The notes beneath the pieces were generated by a model, which worked only from the letters and a program-made list of their open reading frames with translations, made no database searches and had not been told where the DNA came from. Positions 37,530 through 46,422 of a DNA stretch of 64,000 nucleotides are shown here, piece after piece. The number at the start of each line of letters is the position of its first letter. Position 1 is the first letter of the stretch. Both the position numbers and the translations under genes were made by a program. The stretch comes from Paracoccus xiamenensis (GTDB lineage: Bacteria > Pseudomonadota > Alphaproteobacteria > Rhodobacterales > Rhodobacteraceae), in contig NZ_JAAOHY010000001.1 in assembly GCF_011308835.1 (NCBI RefSeq), forward strand, positions 124,001 to 188,000. Direction: 5' to 3'.

Positions 37530-37580
37530 AGGCGCGCTTCGGTATCGGCCTGCGGGTAAGGCTCCGTCACCAAAAGCACA

Positions 37581-37608
37581 CGCCGCCCCCGGAGCATGAA
37601 GGGCGGCG
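37581..37608 (-). terminator. Hairpin after the DUF1150 gene
   Basis: CGCCGCCC pairs with GGGCGGCG around a 12-base loop. Read on the minus strand it is followed by tgtgcttttgg, a short T-run. It separates the heat-shock pair from the convergent glycosyltransferase gene. Confidence 0.5.
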
Positions 37609-37623
37609 CGGCATCCCTGCGTC

Positions 37624-37851
37624 TTAGTGGACGCTGACGGGGCTGAGGTCGTTCTGGCGCGCCAGGAAGAAGGCCATCTCGCGATCTTTCACCAGTGCCA
37701 GACGTTCTCCGTCAATGCCGTGGACGGCATAAAGGCTGTCAAGCTCGGGCGCTTGTTCGCGCACCTCCTCGGGCAGGCTGTCCATCGCGACACGACGGAT
37801 ATAGACGATGTTGCCGGTCGCTTCCGGCAGATCTTCAAATTTCGTATTCAT
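37624..37851 (-). CDS. DUF1150-family protein
   Basis: A 75-residue protein (NIVYIRRVAMDSLPEEVREQ, LALVKDREMAFFLARQND). DUF1150 genes commonly sit next to Hsp20 genes in Rhodobacterales, and here it is 12 bases downstream of hsp20. It is probably made under the same heat-shock promoter. Function is unknown. Confidence 0.82.
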   Translation of the reverse strand: MNTKFEDLPEATGNIVYIRRVAMDSLPEEVREQAPELDSLYAVHGIDGERLALVKDREMAFFLARQNDLSPVSVH

Positions 37852-37863
37852 GGCGATCCCCTT

Positions 37864-38274
37864 TCAATTGCGGCTGATCGGTATGGTCTGGACGACGCTT
37901 TGCTGTGGGCGACGTTGAAGCGAGATGGACAGAAGCCCGTTTTCCAACCTTGCAGCCCCGACCTCGACCCCATCGGCCAGCACGAAGCTGCGCTGAAAGG
38001 CCCGCGCGGCAATGCCGCGATGCAGAAAGACGCGATCCTCGGCCGATTCGGGTTGGCGGCCGCTGATGGTCAGCTGCCGGTTTTCCAGCGCCACGGTCAG
38101 ATCGCTTTCAGCAAAGCCGGCGACGGCCAGGGTAATGGTAAACCCGTCCGGCGCATGGTGTTCGATATTATAGGGCGGATAGCCCTCGGCCCCTTTGGCC
38201 GCACGTTCGGCCAAACGCTCGATCTGATCGAACCCCAACAGGTGGGGATGCGTGGCCAGCGTGAGTTTCGTCAT
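37864..38274 (-). CDS. Hsp20 / alpha-crystallin small heat-shock protein
   Basis: A 136-residue ATP-independent chaperone. The alpha-crystallin domain spans about 35-125 (PPYNIEHHAPDGFTITLAVA, NRQLTISGRQ, ARAFQRSFVLADGVEV). The NGLLSISLQR strand and a short tail QTIPISRN with the I-x-I motif allow oligomer assembly. The ATG at 38274 is preferred over a TTG three codons upstream. A sigma-32 promoter match lies at 38344-38372. Confidence 0.9.
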   Translation of the reverse strand: MTKLTLATHPHLLGFDQIERLAERAAKGAEGYPPYNIEHHAPDGFTITLAVAGFAESDLTVALENRQLTISGRQPESAEDRVFLHRGIAARAFQRSFVLADGVEVGAARLENGLLSISLQRRPQQSVVQTIPISRN

Positions 38275-38343
38275 CTGTTTCAAGCCCTTGTGCAGCGACT
38301 CGTCCTTGGTCCCGGATCCCAGAAGCGGCGACCCGTGGCATCA

Positions 38344-38372
38344 ATATGTGGTGGCAGCCCTCGCACGACAAG
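38344..38372 (-). promoter_or_regulatory. Sigma-32 (RpoH) promoter for hsp20
   Basis: Read on the minus strand: CTTGTC, a 15-base spacer, then CCACATAT. The RpoH consensus is CTTGAA and CCCCATnT with 13-17 bases between, so both elements fit well. Transcription would start about 60 bases before the hsp20 ATG. RpoH itself is encoded at 24442-25347. Confidence 0.6.
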
Positions 38373-38386
38373 GCCTGCGATAGCAG

Positions 38387-38414
38387 TTAACATTCCCGGG
38401 CCGCCCGCTATAAT
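38387..38414 (+). promoter_or_regulatory. Housekeeping promoter for the DUF465 gene
   Basis: TTAACA (38387-38392) and TATAAT (38409-38414) are 16 bases apart, close to the sigma-70 consensus. It faces the divergent sigma-32 promoter, 15 bases away. Confidence 0.55.
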
Positions 38415-38443
38415 CGCGACTGCCCAGCCAGAACGAGCCCCGC

Positions 38444-38662
38444 ATGACCTTCCATCCCGAAATGAGCCACGAGGAAATCGCCCGCGCCAAGCTGGAGGTG
38501 CTGCGGCGCGAACATCGCGACCTTGACGAGGCGATCGCCGCATTGGCGGGGCAGGTTGGGGCATCGTCGCTGACCCTGCAGCGGCTGAAACGGCAGAAGC
38601 TGGCGCTGAAGGACCGCATTGCGCGGCTGGAAGACGAACTGACCCCCGATATCATCGCCTGA
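38444..38662 (+). CDS. DUF465 / YdcH-family small coiled-coil protein
   Basis: A 72-residue helical protein. HEEIARAKLEVLRREHRDLD and LQRLKRQKLALKDRIARLED are the DUF465 pattern of two antiparallel helices. The function is not known. It is transcribed divergently from hsp20 from its own promoter. Confidence 0.87.
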   Translation: MTFHPEMSHEEIARAKLEVLRREHRDLDEAIAALAGQVGASSLTLQRLKRQKLALKDRIARLEDELTPDIIA

Positions 38663-38686
38663 GCGCAGTTAAACAGCCGGGATTTG

Positions 38687-38714
38687 TTGCGTCCCGCGAC
38701 GGGCTGAATATAGT
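38687..38714 (+). promoter_or_regulatory. Candidate purE promoter
   Basis: TTGCGT (38687-38692) and TATAGT (38709-38714) with a 16-base spacer, giving a leader of about 20 bases before purE. Confidence 0.4.
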
Positions 38715-38740
38715 GCGCACTTCCTTCAATCGGGGGCGAT

Positions 38741-39244
38741 ATGGATCTGAGCGATCAAGCAGGCGTGCCGGTCGGCATCATCATGGGCAGCCAGTCGGAC
38801 TGGCCGACCATGCGCGAGGCAGCGGCGATACTGGACGAGCTGGGTGTGGGTTACGAGACGAAGATCGTCAGCGCCCACCGCACCCCCGACCGGCTTTGGA
38901 CCTATGGTAAGGCGGCGGCGGATCGCGGGCTGAAGGTCATTATCGCCGGGGCCGGCGGGGCGGCGCATCTGCCGGGCATGATGGCGTCGAAGACCCGCGT
39001 GCCGGTGGTGGGTGTGCCGGTGCAGACCAAGGCGCTGTCCGGGGTCGATTCGCTTTACTCCATTCTTCAGATGCCCAAGGGTTTCCCGGTGGCGACCATG
39101 GCCATCGGCGCTGCGGGCGCGGCCAATGCCGGGCTGATGGCTGCGGCGATTCTGGCTGTGTCGGACCCGGCGCTTGCGGCGCGGCTGGACGCCTGGCGCG
39201 CGGCGCTGTCGGCCTCGATCCCCGAGGAGCCGTCCGATGACTGA
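38741..39244 (+). CDS. purE: N5-carboxyaminoimidazole ribonucleotide mutase PurE
   Basis: A 167-residue class I PurE that converts N5-CAIR to CAIR in purine synthesis. The signature [21 protein letters not shown] and [14 protein letters not shown] are all intact. It works with PurK, whose gene overlaps the last 8 bases. Confidence 0.95.
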   Translation: MDLSDQAGVPVGIIMGSQSDWPTMREAAAILDELGVGYETKIVSAHRTPDRLWTYGKAAADRGLKVIIAGAGGAAHLPGMMASKTRVPVVGVPVQTKALSGVDSLYSILQMPKGFPVATMAIGAAGAANAGLMAAAILAVSDPALAARLDAWRAALSASIPEEPSDD

Positions 39245-40286
39245 GGCCTTGCCGCAAGGTGCCGTGATCGGGATCCTCGGCGGGGGTCAACTGGGGCGGA
39301 TGCTGTCGGTGGCGGCCTCGCGGCTGGGATACCGGACCCATATCTATGAACCGGGCACGGTGCCTGCGGGCGATGTGGCGCATCGGGTGACGACGGCCAG
39401 CTATGACGATGCCGCCGCGCTGCGCGCCTTCGCCGAATCTGTCGATGTCATCACCTATGAGTTCGAGAATGTGCCGGCGGAATCGCTGGATCTGCTGGAA
39501 TCCATCCGTCCGATCCGGCCGAACCGGCGCGCTTTGGCCGTGTCGCAGGACCGGCTGACGGAAAAGGAATTTCTGCGCGACCTCGGCCTGAAAACCGCGC
39601 CTTTCGCCAATGTCGAAACCGAGGCTGATCTTGCGGATGCGCTGCAACAGATTGGCGCGCCTTCGATCCTGAAGACGCGGCGCATGGGCTATGACGGCAA
39701 GGGTCAGATCCGGTTTTCGGACCCGGCGCAACGGGATTGGACCGGCGCGCCTTCGGTTCTGGAGGGCTTCGTCAGTTTCTCGGGCGAGATCAGCGTCATC
39801 GTGGCGCGCGGCGCGGATGGCGCGGTGGCGGCCTATGATCCCGGCCTGAACGTGCACGAGGGCGGCATTTTGCGCACCACCACCGTGCCCAGCGGCGTGC
39901 CGCAGCGGCTGGTGACGGATGGTGTGTTGCTGGCGGCCCAGATAGCAGGCGCGCTGGATTACGTCGGCGTCATGGGGGTCGAGCTGTTCGTCACGCCCGA
40001 GGGACTGGTGGTGAACGAGATCGCGCCGCGGGTCCATAACTCGGGCCACTGGACGCAGGCGGGCTGTGCTGTCGATCAGTTCGAACAGCATATCCGCGCC
40101 GTGGCCGGGCTGCCTTTGGGTGACGGCAAGCGCTATGCCGACGTGGTGATGGAAAACCTGATCGGCGATGACATGGACCGGCTGCCGGAACTGCTGGCCG
40201 CGCCCAATACGCAGGTGCATCTTTACGGCAAGGCCGAGGCGCGGGCGGGCCGCAAGATGGGCCATGTCAACCGGATCATCCGGTGA
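39237..40286 (+). CDS. purK: N5-carboxyaminoimidazole ribonucleotide synthase PurK
   Basis: A 349-residue ATP-grasp enzyme making N5-CAIR from AIR, ATP and bicarbonate. [17 protein letters not shown] begins the protein, [11 protein letters not shown] and [12 protein letters not shown] are typical, and the metal site is [13 protein letters not shown]. The ATG at 39237 overlaps purE by 8 bases, so translation is probably coupled. Confidence 0.95.
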   Translation: MTEALPQGAVIGILGGGQLGRMLSVAASRLGYRTHIYEPGTVPAGDVAHRVTTASYDDAAALRAFAESVDVITYEFENVPAESLDLLESIRPIRPNRRALAVSQDRLTEKEFLRDLGLKTAPFANVETEADLADALQQIGAPSILKTRRMGYDGKGQIRFSDPAQRDWTGAPSVLEGFVSFSGEISVIVARGADGAVAAYDPGLNVHEGGILRTTTVPSGVPQRLVTDGVLLAAQIAGALDYVGVMGVELFVTPEGLVVNEIAPRVHNSGHWTQAGCAVDQFEQHIRAVAGLPLGDGKRYADVVMENLIGDDMDRLPELLAAPNTQVHLYGKAEARAGRKMGHVNRIIR

Positions 40287-40732
40287 GGATGGCCCGGCCC
40301 CGGCTGGCGGTGCGCGCGGCGATTTTGCAGGGCGACCGGCTGCTGATGGTCAATGCCTATCCGCCGGATTATGGTTCCGAAATGTGGTGCCTGCCCGGCG
40401 GTGGGGCCGAACCGGGCCAGTCGCTGCCGGAAAACCTTCAACGCGAGGTGATGGAGGAAACCGGCCTGCAGATCAGTGTCGGCGCGATCATCCTCGTCAA
40501 CGAATTTCAGGATTCGGTGAAGGGCTTTCATCAGGTCGATCTGATCCACCGGGCGACGCTGATCGATGATGCCGACATCGTTCTGGAAGATCCCGAAGGC
40601 GTGGTGAACCGCGCCCGTTGGGTCACCAGGGCCGAGCTGGCCAAGCTGCATCACCGTCCGCGCATGCTGGCCCGCGCGGTCTGGGGGCAACATGCGGCGT
40701 GGTATGACCCGATGGAAGAAATCGTCTGGTAA
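40283..40732 (+). CDS. Nudix hydrolase
   Basis: A 149-residue NUDIX-fold pyrophosphatase. The Nudix box lies around residues 39-61 (GGGAEPGQSLPENLQREVME, then ETGL). The catalytic REVMEE is intact, while the first glutamate of the motif is glutamine. GTG at 40283 overlaps the purK stop; an ATG at 40289 is the alternative. Substrate unknown. Coupling to purEK suggests cleaning up damaged nucleotides, an inference. Confidence 0.85.
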   Translation: MRMARPRLAVRAAILQGDRLLMVNAYPPDYGSEMWCLPGGGAEPGQSLPENLQREVMEETGLQISVGAIILVNEFQDSVKGFHQVDLIHRATLIDDADIVLEDPEGVVNRARWVTRAELAKLHHRPRMLARAVWGQHAAWYDPMEEIVW

Positions 40733-40764
40733 CGGTGGCTGCGCACCGTCTGCCGCTGACGCTG

Positions 40765-41940
40765 TCAGCCCGGCGGCAGCGTTTCCGCCAGATAGCGCAT
40801 CATGTTACCGCCCATGACCTTGGCGATCTGGTCCTCACTAAGCCCTTCATCCATCAGCGCCTGTGTCAGCGCCGCCAGCCCCGCCGTGTCGAAGGGCGCA
40901 TCGACCGAGCCGTCATAATCCGAGCCGAGTGAGACGTGATCCTCGCCCACCAGCGCGATGGCCGCGCGGATGGATTTGGCGATATCGGCGGGGGTGCTGC
41001 CGCAATTCACATCGGTCCAATAGCCGATCCCGATCACACCGCCCTTGGCGGCGACGTCGCGGACCAGATCGTCGGCCAGATTGCGCTTGGTGCCGCAATT
41101 GCCGTGAATGCCGGTATGCGAGATGATCGGCCGGGTGCCCTGCGTCGCCAGCACGTCGCGAACCATCTGCGGGCTGGCATGGGCGAGGTCGATGATCATG
41201 CCGCGCTGGCTCAGCCCCGCGATCACCTGATGGCCGAAATCCGACAGCCCGTCACCGCTTTCGCCATGCAGCGAGCCGCCGAGCTCATTGTCGAAGAAAT
41301 GCGTCAGCCCCACCACCCGGAACCCCGCGTCATACAGGGTTTGCAGATTGGCGGTATCGCCTTCCAGCGGGTGCGCGCCCTCGGTACCCAGGATCGCGCC
41401 CACGGTCTTCGCACCGCCCGCGCGGGCATCCAGCAGCGCTTGCAGGTCGGTGCGGGTCAGGATCAGGCGCAGGTTTTCCGGGTCGCGTTCGGCCATGGCG
41501 CGCAGGCGCGCGGCCTGATCCAGTGCGCGTTCCTTCAGGCTGGACCAGGTGCGGATCGGGCGCAACTGGCCCATCACCAGCTTGGTGATATTGTCCGGTG
41601 CCTCGGCACTGTTCTGGCCATAATTCAGCCCCGAAGGGCTTTTCGTCACCGTGGTGAAGACCTGCACGGCGACGTTGCCGTCCTGCAGGCGCGGAACATC
41701 GGTATGGCCGCGATCCACCCGTTTCAGCAGGTCGCGGTCCCACAGCAGGGCGTCAGAATGCCAGTCGCCGATGGTCAGCCGGTCATGCAGGGCCTGCGCC
41801 TGTTCGCTGACGGGCCAGCCGTCCTCGGGCGTGGTCAGCGGGTTCAGCCCGCGTTCCACATAGCCAGGCGCGAAGGTGAAGAAAGCGGCAGCCGCAAGCG
41901 CGATCAGGCCGAGCAGGACGAGGAGGATCTTGCGGAGCAT
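40765..41940 (-). CDS. Membrane dipeptidase (M19 family)
   Basis: A 391-residue zinc dipeptidase with an N-terminal signal anchor (residues 4-24, KILLVLLGLIALAAAAFF). Metal-site motifs: GDWHSDALL, GTEGAHPLEG, IIDLAHASPQMV, ISHTGIH and LGSDYDGS. M19 enzymes cut dipeptides, and some act on D-amino-acid ends. It should face the periplasm. Its first codons overlap the end of the upstream GNAT gene by 37 bases. Confidence 0.9.
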   Translation of the reverse strand: MLRKILLVLLGLIALAAAAFFTFAPGYVERGLNPLTTPEDGWPVSEQAQALHDRLTIGDWHSDALLWDRDLLKRVDRGHTDVPRLQDGNVAVQVFTTVTKSPSGLNYGQNSAEAPDNITKLVMGQLRPIRTWSSLKERALDQAARLRAMAERDPENLRLILTRTDLQALLDARAGGAKTVGAILGTEGAHPLEGDTANLQTLYDAGFRVVGLTHFFDNELGGSLHGESGDGLSDFGHQVIAGLSQRGMIIDLAHASPQMVRDVLATQGTRPIISHTGIHGNCGTKRNLADDLVRDVAAKGGVIGIGYWTDVNCGSTPADIAKSIRAAIALVGEDHVSLGSDYDGSVDAPFDTAGLAALTQALMDEGLSEDQIAKVMGGNMMRYLAETLPPG

Positions 41941-42419
41941 ATGGGGTCCTTCGGCACTGGCAGGTCTGCCCAGAGGATATGCTGGGGTCCGCGCGATCCG
42001 CCAGCATATATCTCGCCCATGTCGCGAAAGCCGGCCTTGCGGTAAATGGCATAGGCACCGGGATTCAGCAGGTTGACCGTCAGCACCAGACGACGCTTGT
42101 CGGGATAAAGCCCGGCGGCATAGTCGGGCAGCGCCGCCATTGCGCGGGTGCCGAGGCCGCGCCCCTGTTGCAGGTGGTCGATCAGCACGCCGCGAATGCC
42201 AAGGTCGGTGTCTTCTGCAAAATCGTGACGTTCGGGATAGCGGGGGTCCAGCTTGAACATGCCGACCAGCCGGCCTTCGGCGTGAATGGCGTGAAAGCTG
42301 AGTTCGGGCGTGTCGTCGAGGATCATCCGCGCGCCATCATTGGCATATTGGCCGGGATGCTGACGCAGCTGCGCCAACTCGGTCAGACGCTCGGGCGGCA
42401 TCGGGGACAGCACGATCAT
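41904..42419 (-). CDS. GNAT-family N-acetyltransferase
   Basis: A 171-residue acetyltransferase. The acetyl-CoA site is in LQQGRGLGTRAMAALP, preceded by GIRGVLID and followed by LLNPGAYAIYRKAGFRDMG. Substrate unknown. The last dozen residues (PICSARSSSSCSA) are translated through the start of the dipeptidase gene in another frame and look non-conserved, perhaps after loss of the original stop codon. Confidence 0.82.
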   Translation of the reverse strand: MIVLSPMPPERLTELAQLRQHPGQYANDGARMILDDTPELSFHAIHAEGRLVGMFKLDPRYPERHDFAEDTDLGIRGVLIDHLQQGRGLGTRAMAALPDYAAGLYPDKRRLVLTVNLLNPGAYAIYRKAGFRDMGEIYAGGSRGPQHILWADLPVPKDPICSARSSSSCSA

Positions 42420-42507
42420 GCGCGGTTGCCTGTGCCGGCTTGAAGGGGGCCGTTGGCCTTTGGGCCGGACATGTAGAACCTCATCTTTGCCGGGTGGGCA
42501 GCGGTGT

Positions 42508-42533
42508 GGTCTGCGCCGATGGCGGCGCAGACC
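42508..42533. terminator. Perfect 10-bp hairpin after pepF
   Basis: GGTCTGCGCC pairs exactly with GGCGCAGACC around a 6-base loop, 11 bases downstream of the pepF stop on the minus strand. No T-run is present, so it may act as an RNA 3' stabiliser rather than a classical terminator. Confidence 0.45.
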
Positions 42534-42544
42534 GATAGGGCGGA

Positions 42545-44368
42545 TCAGGCCTCCATCGCCTCCAATTCGTCGATGAAGCCTTCGATCATGGACAGGCCCT
42601 TGTCCCAGAAAGCCGGGTCAGAGGCGTCCAGCCCGAAGGGGGCCAGCAATTCCTTGTGATGCTTGGACCCGCCAGCGGCCAGCATGTCGAAATACTTGTC
42701 CTGGAACCCCTCGGGCGCGGCCTCGTATGCGGCATAAAGCGCGTTCACCAGCCCGTCGCCGAAGGCATAGGCATAGACGTAGAAGGGCGAGTGCACGAAA
42801 TGGGGAACATAGGACCAGAAGGTTTCATAGCCGGGCATGAATTCGAAGACCGGGCCAAGGCTTTCCTGCGCCACCGCCATCCAGATCGCGTTGATGTCGT
42901 CGGGCGTCAACTCGCCTTCGGCGCGGGCGGCATGCAGCCGGACCTCGAAATCATAGAAGCTGATCTGGCGGATCACGGTGTTGATCATGTCCTCGACCTT
43001 GCCGGCCAGCAGCGCCTTTTTCTGCGCCGGATCGGTGGTTTCGGCCAGAAGCTTGCGGAAGGTCAGCATCTCGCCGAAGACGCTGGCCGTTTCCGCCAGC
43101 GTCAGGGGCGTCGAGGCCAGCAATTCGCCCTGACCTGCCGCCAGCCGCTGGTGGACACCGTGGCCCAGCTCATGCGCCAGCGTCATCACGTCGCGCGGCT
43201 TGCCCAGATAGTTCAGCATCACGTAAGGATGCGCGGTGGTCACGGTCGGGTGGGCGAAGGCGCCGGGGGCCTTGCCGGGTTTGACCGCCGCGTCGATCCA
43301 GCCGTCGGTGAAGAAGGGCTGCGCCAGTTCCGCGAGTTTCGGCGAGAAGCCCGCATAGGCGTCCAGCACCGTCGCCTGCGCCTCGTCCCAGCCGACGGTC
43401 TTCGGCGTTTCGGTTGGCAGGGGCGCGTTGCGGTCCCAGACCTGCAGCTTGTCCAGACCCAGCCACTTGGCTTTCAGCGCGTAATAGCGGTGCGAGATGC
43501 GCGGATAAGCCGCCGTCACGGCATTGCGCAGCGCCTCGACCACTTCGGGCTCGACATGGTTGGACAGGTGCCGGCCATGCTGGGGCGAGGGCATCTTGCG
43601 CCACTTGTCCTCGACCGCCTTTTCCTTGGCGAGCGTATTATGAACGCGTGAGAACAGTTTGATGTTACGCCCGAAAACGACCGCGAGCGCGCGGGCCGCA
43701 GCCTCGCGCTTGGCGCGGTCATGGTCGGTCAGCAAGGTCAGCGTGGCCTCCAGCCCAAGCGTTTCGCCATCCACATCGAATTCCAGCCCGGCCATGGTTT
43801 CATCAAACAGCCGGTTCCAGGCCGCGGCCCCCACGACCGAATTGTCATGCAGGAATTTTTCCAACTCGTCCGACAGTTGATAGGGGCGCATGGCGCGCAT
43901 CCGGTCGAAGACGGGTTTGTAACGCGCCGGACCATCGGCGGCGGTGAAGACCGCCTGATAGGTTTCCTCGGGGATACGGTTGAATTCCAGGCTGAAGAAG
44001 ACCAGCGGCGTGGTCATGTCGGTGATCTGCGCCTGCAGGTCCGACAGCAGCTTGGCGCGGCCGGCATCGGTGGTGTTCTGGTAATAGCGCAGGCCGGCAT
44101 AGGACATGATGCGCCCGCCGAGGATGTCGATGTCTTCATAGCGCAGGACAGCCTGCAACATCTCTGGCGCGTTCAGATCGGCCAGCTTACCTTCATAATC
44201 GGCGGCGAAGCTGGCGGCTTTTTCCTCCAGCGCGGCCAGATCGGCCTTCAGTTCGGGGGCGTCGGGGCTGGGATAAAGGTCGGTCAGATCCCAGTCGGGC
44301 AGGGTGCCGAATTCGGTCTGCGTGCCAGTCAGGGTCGTATCGCGGAGGAGTTCGCGGTCAAAGCGCAT
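42545..44368 (-). CDS. pepF: M3-family oligoendopeptidase F
   Basis: A 607-residue cytoplasmic zinc peptidase that degrades short peptides. The zinc motif HELGHGVHQ with third ligand Glu in LAETASVFGEM is intact. The C-terminal part has SPFYVYAYAFGDGLV-like sequence typical of PepF. The ATG at 44368 was chosen for its AAGGAAG site over an open frame running 18 codons further upstream. Confidence 0.92.
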   Translation of the reverse strand: MRFDRELLRDTTLTGTQTEFGTLPDWDLTDLYPSPDAPELKADLAALEEKAASFAADYEGKLADLNAPEMLQAVLRYEDIDILGGRIMSYAGLRYYQNTTDAGRAKLLSDLQAQITDMTTPLVFFSLEFNRIPEETYQAVFTAADGPARYKPVFDRMRAMRPYQLSDELEKFLHDNSVVGAAAWNRLFDETMAGLEFDVDGETLGLEATLTLLTDHDRAKREAAARALAVVFGRNIKLFSRVHNTLAKEKAVEDKWRKMPSPQHGRHLSNHVEPEVVEALRNAVTAAYPRISHRYYALKAKWLGLDKLQVWDRNAPLPTETPKTVGWDEAQATVLDAYAGFSPKLAELAQPFFTDGWIDAAVKPGKAPGAFAHPTVTTAHPYVMLNYLGKPRDVMTLAHELGHGVHQRLAAGQGELLASTPLTLAETASVFGEMLTFRKLLAETTDPAQKKALLAGKVEDMINTVIRQISFYDFEVRLHAARAEGELTPDDINAIWMAVAQESLGPVFEFMPGYETFWSYVPHFVHSPFYVYAYAFGDGLVNALYAAYEAAPEGFQDKYFDMLAAGGSKHHKELLAPFGLDASDPAFWDKGLSMIEGFIDELEAMEA

Positions 44369-44443
44369 CGGGGCTTCCTTTCTGTTGCCCCAAGATGTGC
44401 AGGCTGCGGGCGGCGGGTTCAACCCCCGCCACCGGCTGCCGGT

Positions 44444-45385
44444 TCAGCGGACGCCCAGCAAACCAAGGAAGGCTGCGAAGAATTGTTCCTGCAGCTCTGG
44501 CGTTTCGAACATCACCTCGTGATGTGCGCCGTCAAGTTCCAGCAGGCGTCCGGCGGGCCAGGCGGCGGCGCGGGCGCGAATTGCGGGGCCGGACACGATC
44601 AGTTCACGAGAACCGAGCGAAACCAGCATGGGCACGTCGGGCGAAGGCTCTGCCGCCAGCCTGCGGCATTCGCCAAGTGCGTTGCCGACCCAGGAATAGG
44701 TGGCCCCGCCAAGCGTCAGATCGGGCCAGGTGGCGGCCTCGCGGACCATGCGGGCCCAGGATTCGGCGTCGCTGGTCAGAAGGTTGTTGCGAAAGGGCTC
44801 GTCCATAACATAGGTGCCGTCGCCGCCGGTTCCGAAGGCCGCTGCGCCGCCGCGTCCCAACCGGCCCGCAACGCCTGCCAAAGCAAGCGCCACCGCCTGC
44901 GGCATGGGGGCATGGTTGATCCCCCACATCGGCGCCGAGAAGGTCGCCGTATCGACCGGCAACCCGTTATGCAGCGCAGCAAGCCCGATCGTGCCGCCCA
45001 TCGAATGCGCCAGCAGATGCCACGGCTCGGTCAGCTCCAGTGTCGCTGCGGCCTCTACCATGGCGACCACGTCCAGCTGGTACTGGGCGAAATCGGCGAT
45101 ATGGCCGGGGCGAGGGTTTTCCTGCAGCCGGTCCGCCAGCCCCTGTCCGCGCCAGTCGATTGCCAGCACGTTAAAGCCTGCGGCCGTCAGCAGCGCGCCG
45201 ACAGGGGCATATTTCTCGACATATTCGGTGCGTCCCGGAAACAGCAGGATCGTACCCGCCGCGTCATTTGCGCGCCAAAGCGCGACGCGCAGGCGCACGT
45301 CATCGTCGCTGCGCAGCCAATAGGCTTCGGCTGGCACTTCGGAGGTGCCGGGGAACTGGTGAAAGGGTGCGGGTGACAGGCTCAT
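44444..45385 (-). CDS. Alpha/beta hydrolase (monoacylglycerol lipase/lysophospholipase type)
   Basis: A 313-residue serine hydrolase. The oxyanion region is ILLFPGRTEYVEKY, the nucleophile elbow is LLAHSMGGTIGL, and the catalytic His is near LDGAHHEVMFE at the C-terminus. The cap region (WGINHAPMPQAVALALAG) suggests a lipid ester substrate. It sits 75 bases upstream of pepF. Confidence 0.87.
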   Translation of the reverse strand: MSLSPAPFHQFPGTSEVPAEAYWLRSDDDVRLRVALWRANDAAGTILLFPGRTEYVEKYAPVGALLTAAGFNVLAIDWRGQGLADRLQENPRPGHIADFAQYQLDVVAMVEAAATLELTEPWHLLAHSMGGTIGLAALHNGLPVDTATFSAPMWGINHAPMPQAVALALAGVAGRLGRGGAAAFGTGGDGTYVMDEPFRNNLLTSDAESWARMVREAATWPDLTLGGATYSWVGNALGECRRLAAEPSPDVPMLVSLGSRELIVSGPAIRARAAAWPAGRLLELDGAHHEVMFETPELQEQFFAAFLGLLGVR

Positions 45386-45500
45386 GGCGGGCAGTCGTAG
45401 CAGAAAACCCGCCAGGGGAAAGCGTGATTTGCGCGGGTAAAGAACGGGGTTGGCGGTCCGGCACGCGCGGCCAAAGGACGCGCGCGCCCCACGAGGAGGA

Positions 45501-45788
45501 TCAGGACAGTGCCGAGCCCAGTTTCATCGCCAGCCCGATATTGCCGTCGATGGCCAGCTTGCCGGTCATATAGGCCATGGTCGGGTTGACCGAACCGTCC
45601 AGCAGACCTTCGAAGGTCTCGCGATTGGCGGTCAGGGTGACATCGGCATCATCATCGCCCGCGCGCGCACCGCCGGCATCGACGATGATCGCGCCCTCGT
45701 CCTCGATCACGAATTTCGCGGTGCCATCGGCGAAGCCGGCCAGCTTTTCGTTCAGTGCCACGACAGCGGCGTCGATAACGTTGCTCAT
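45501..45788 (-). CDS. SCP2 sterol-binding-domain protein
   Basis: A 95-residue stand-alone SCP2 domain (AKFVIEDEGAIIVDAG, DVTLTANRETFEGLLDG, AYMTGKLAIDGNIGLAMKLG). Such proteins bind lipids such as fatty acyl chains. The start at 45788 has a GAGGAG site. It is divergent from the TPR protein with only 57 bases between. Confidence 0.9.
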   Translation of the reverse strand: MSNVIDAAVVALNEKLAGFADGTAKFVIEDEGAIIVDAGGARAGDDDADVTLTANRETFEGLLDGSVNPTMAYMTGKLAIDGNIGLAMKLGSALS

Positions 45789-45845
45789 CAAATTCTCCTC
45801 GGTGTTGACTGGCAAGCGGCCAGCTAGTCGGGTTACATTGCCTAT

Positions 45846-46400
45846 ATGATCAGGCACGCGTTTCTTTTCCATCATGCCGTGGCGGCATTTTCCATCGCAT
45901 TTTTCGCGTTTCCTGCCTTTGCGGGCAAGGCGGATCCCGCGCTGTTCGACGCATTGGCCCAGACCGAAGGCGATGCCTGGATGGAGGCCGAGACACAGAT
46001 CCTGACCGCATGGGAAGACACCGGGTCGCAGGCGCTGAACATGATCCAGCTGCGCGGCGAATCGGCCCTGGACGAGGGCGACTATCTGTCGGCCATCGGC
46101 CACCTGACGGCACTGGTCGATCACGCGCCGGATCACGCCACCGGTTACCAGTTGCGCGGCATGGCCTATTGGCTGAACGGCGATTACGGCCCGGCGGCGG
46201 TCGATCTGGCCCGCGCGCTGGAGCTGGAGCCGAAGCATTATCTGGCCCTGACCCAGCTTGGCACCATGCTGGAAGAGCTGAACGATACCCCCCGCGCGAT
46301 AGAGGCGCTGAGCCGCAGCCTGGAAATCAATCCCCATCAACAGGACGCAATCGACGCCAAGGCACGTCTTGAAGCGATCGACACCGGCACCAACATCTGA
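45846..46400 (+). CDS. Periplasmic TPR-repeat protein
   Basis: A 184-residue protein with a signal peptide (about 1-26, ending AFPAFAGKA). At least three tetratricopeptide repeats cover about 65-175 (LRGESALDEGDYLSAIGHL, LRGMAYWLNGDYGPAAVDLA, LGTMLEELNDTPRAIEALS). It probably scaffolds other envelope proteins. The partner is unknown. The helicase gene starts 22 bases after it. Confidence 0.82.
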   Translation: MIRHAFLFHHAVAAFSIAFFAFPAFAGKADPALFDALAQTEGDAWMEAETQILTAWEDTGSQALNMIQLRGESALDEGDYLSAIGHLTALVDHAPDHATGYQLRGMAYWLNGDYGPAAVDLARALELEPKHYLALTQLGTMLEELNDTPRAIEALSRSLEINPHQQDAIDAKARLEAIDTGTNI

Positions 46401-46422
46401 CGCCGGATCATAAGGGGCAGCC

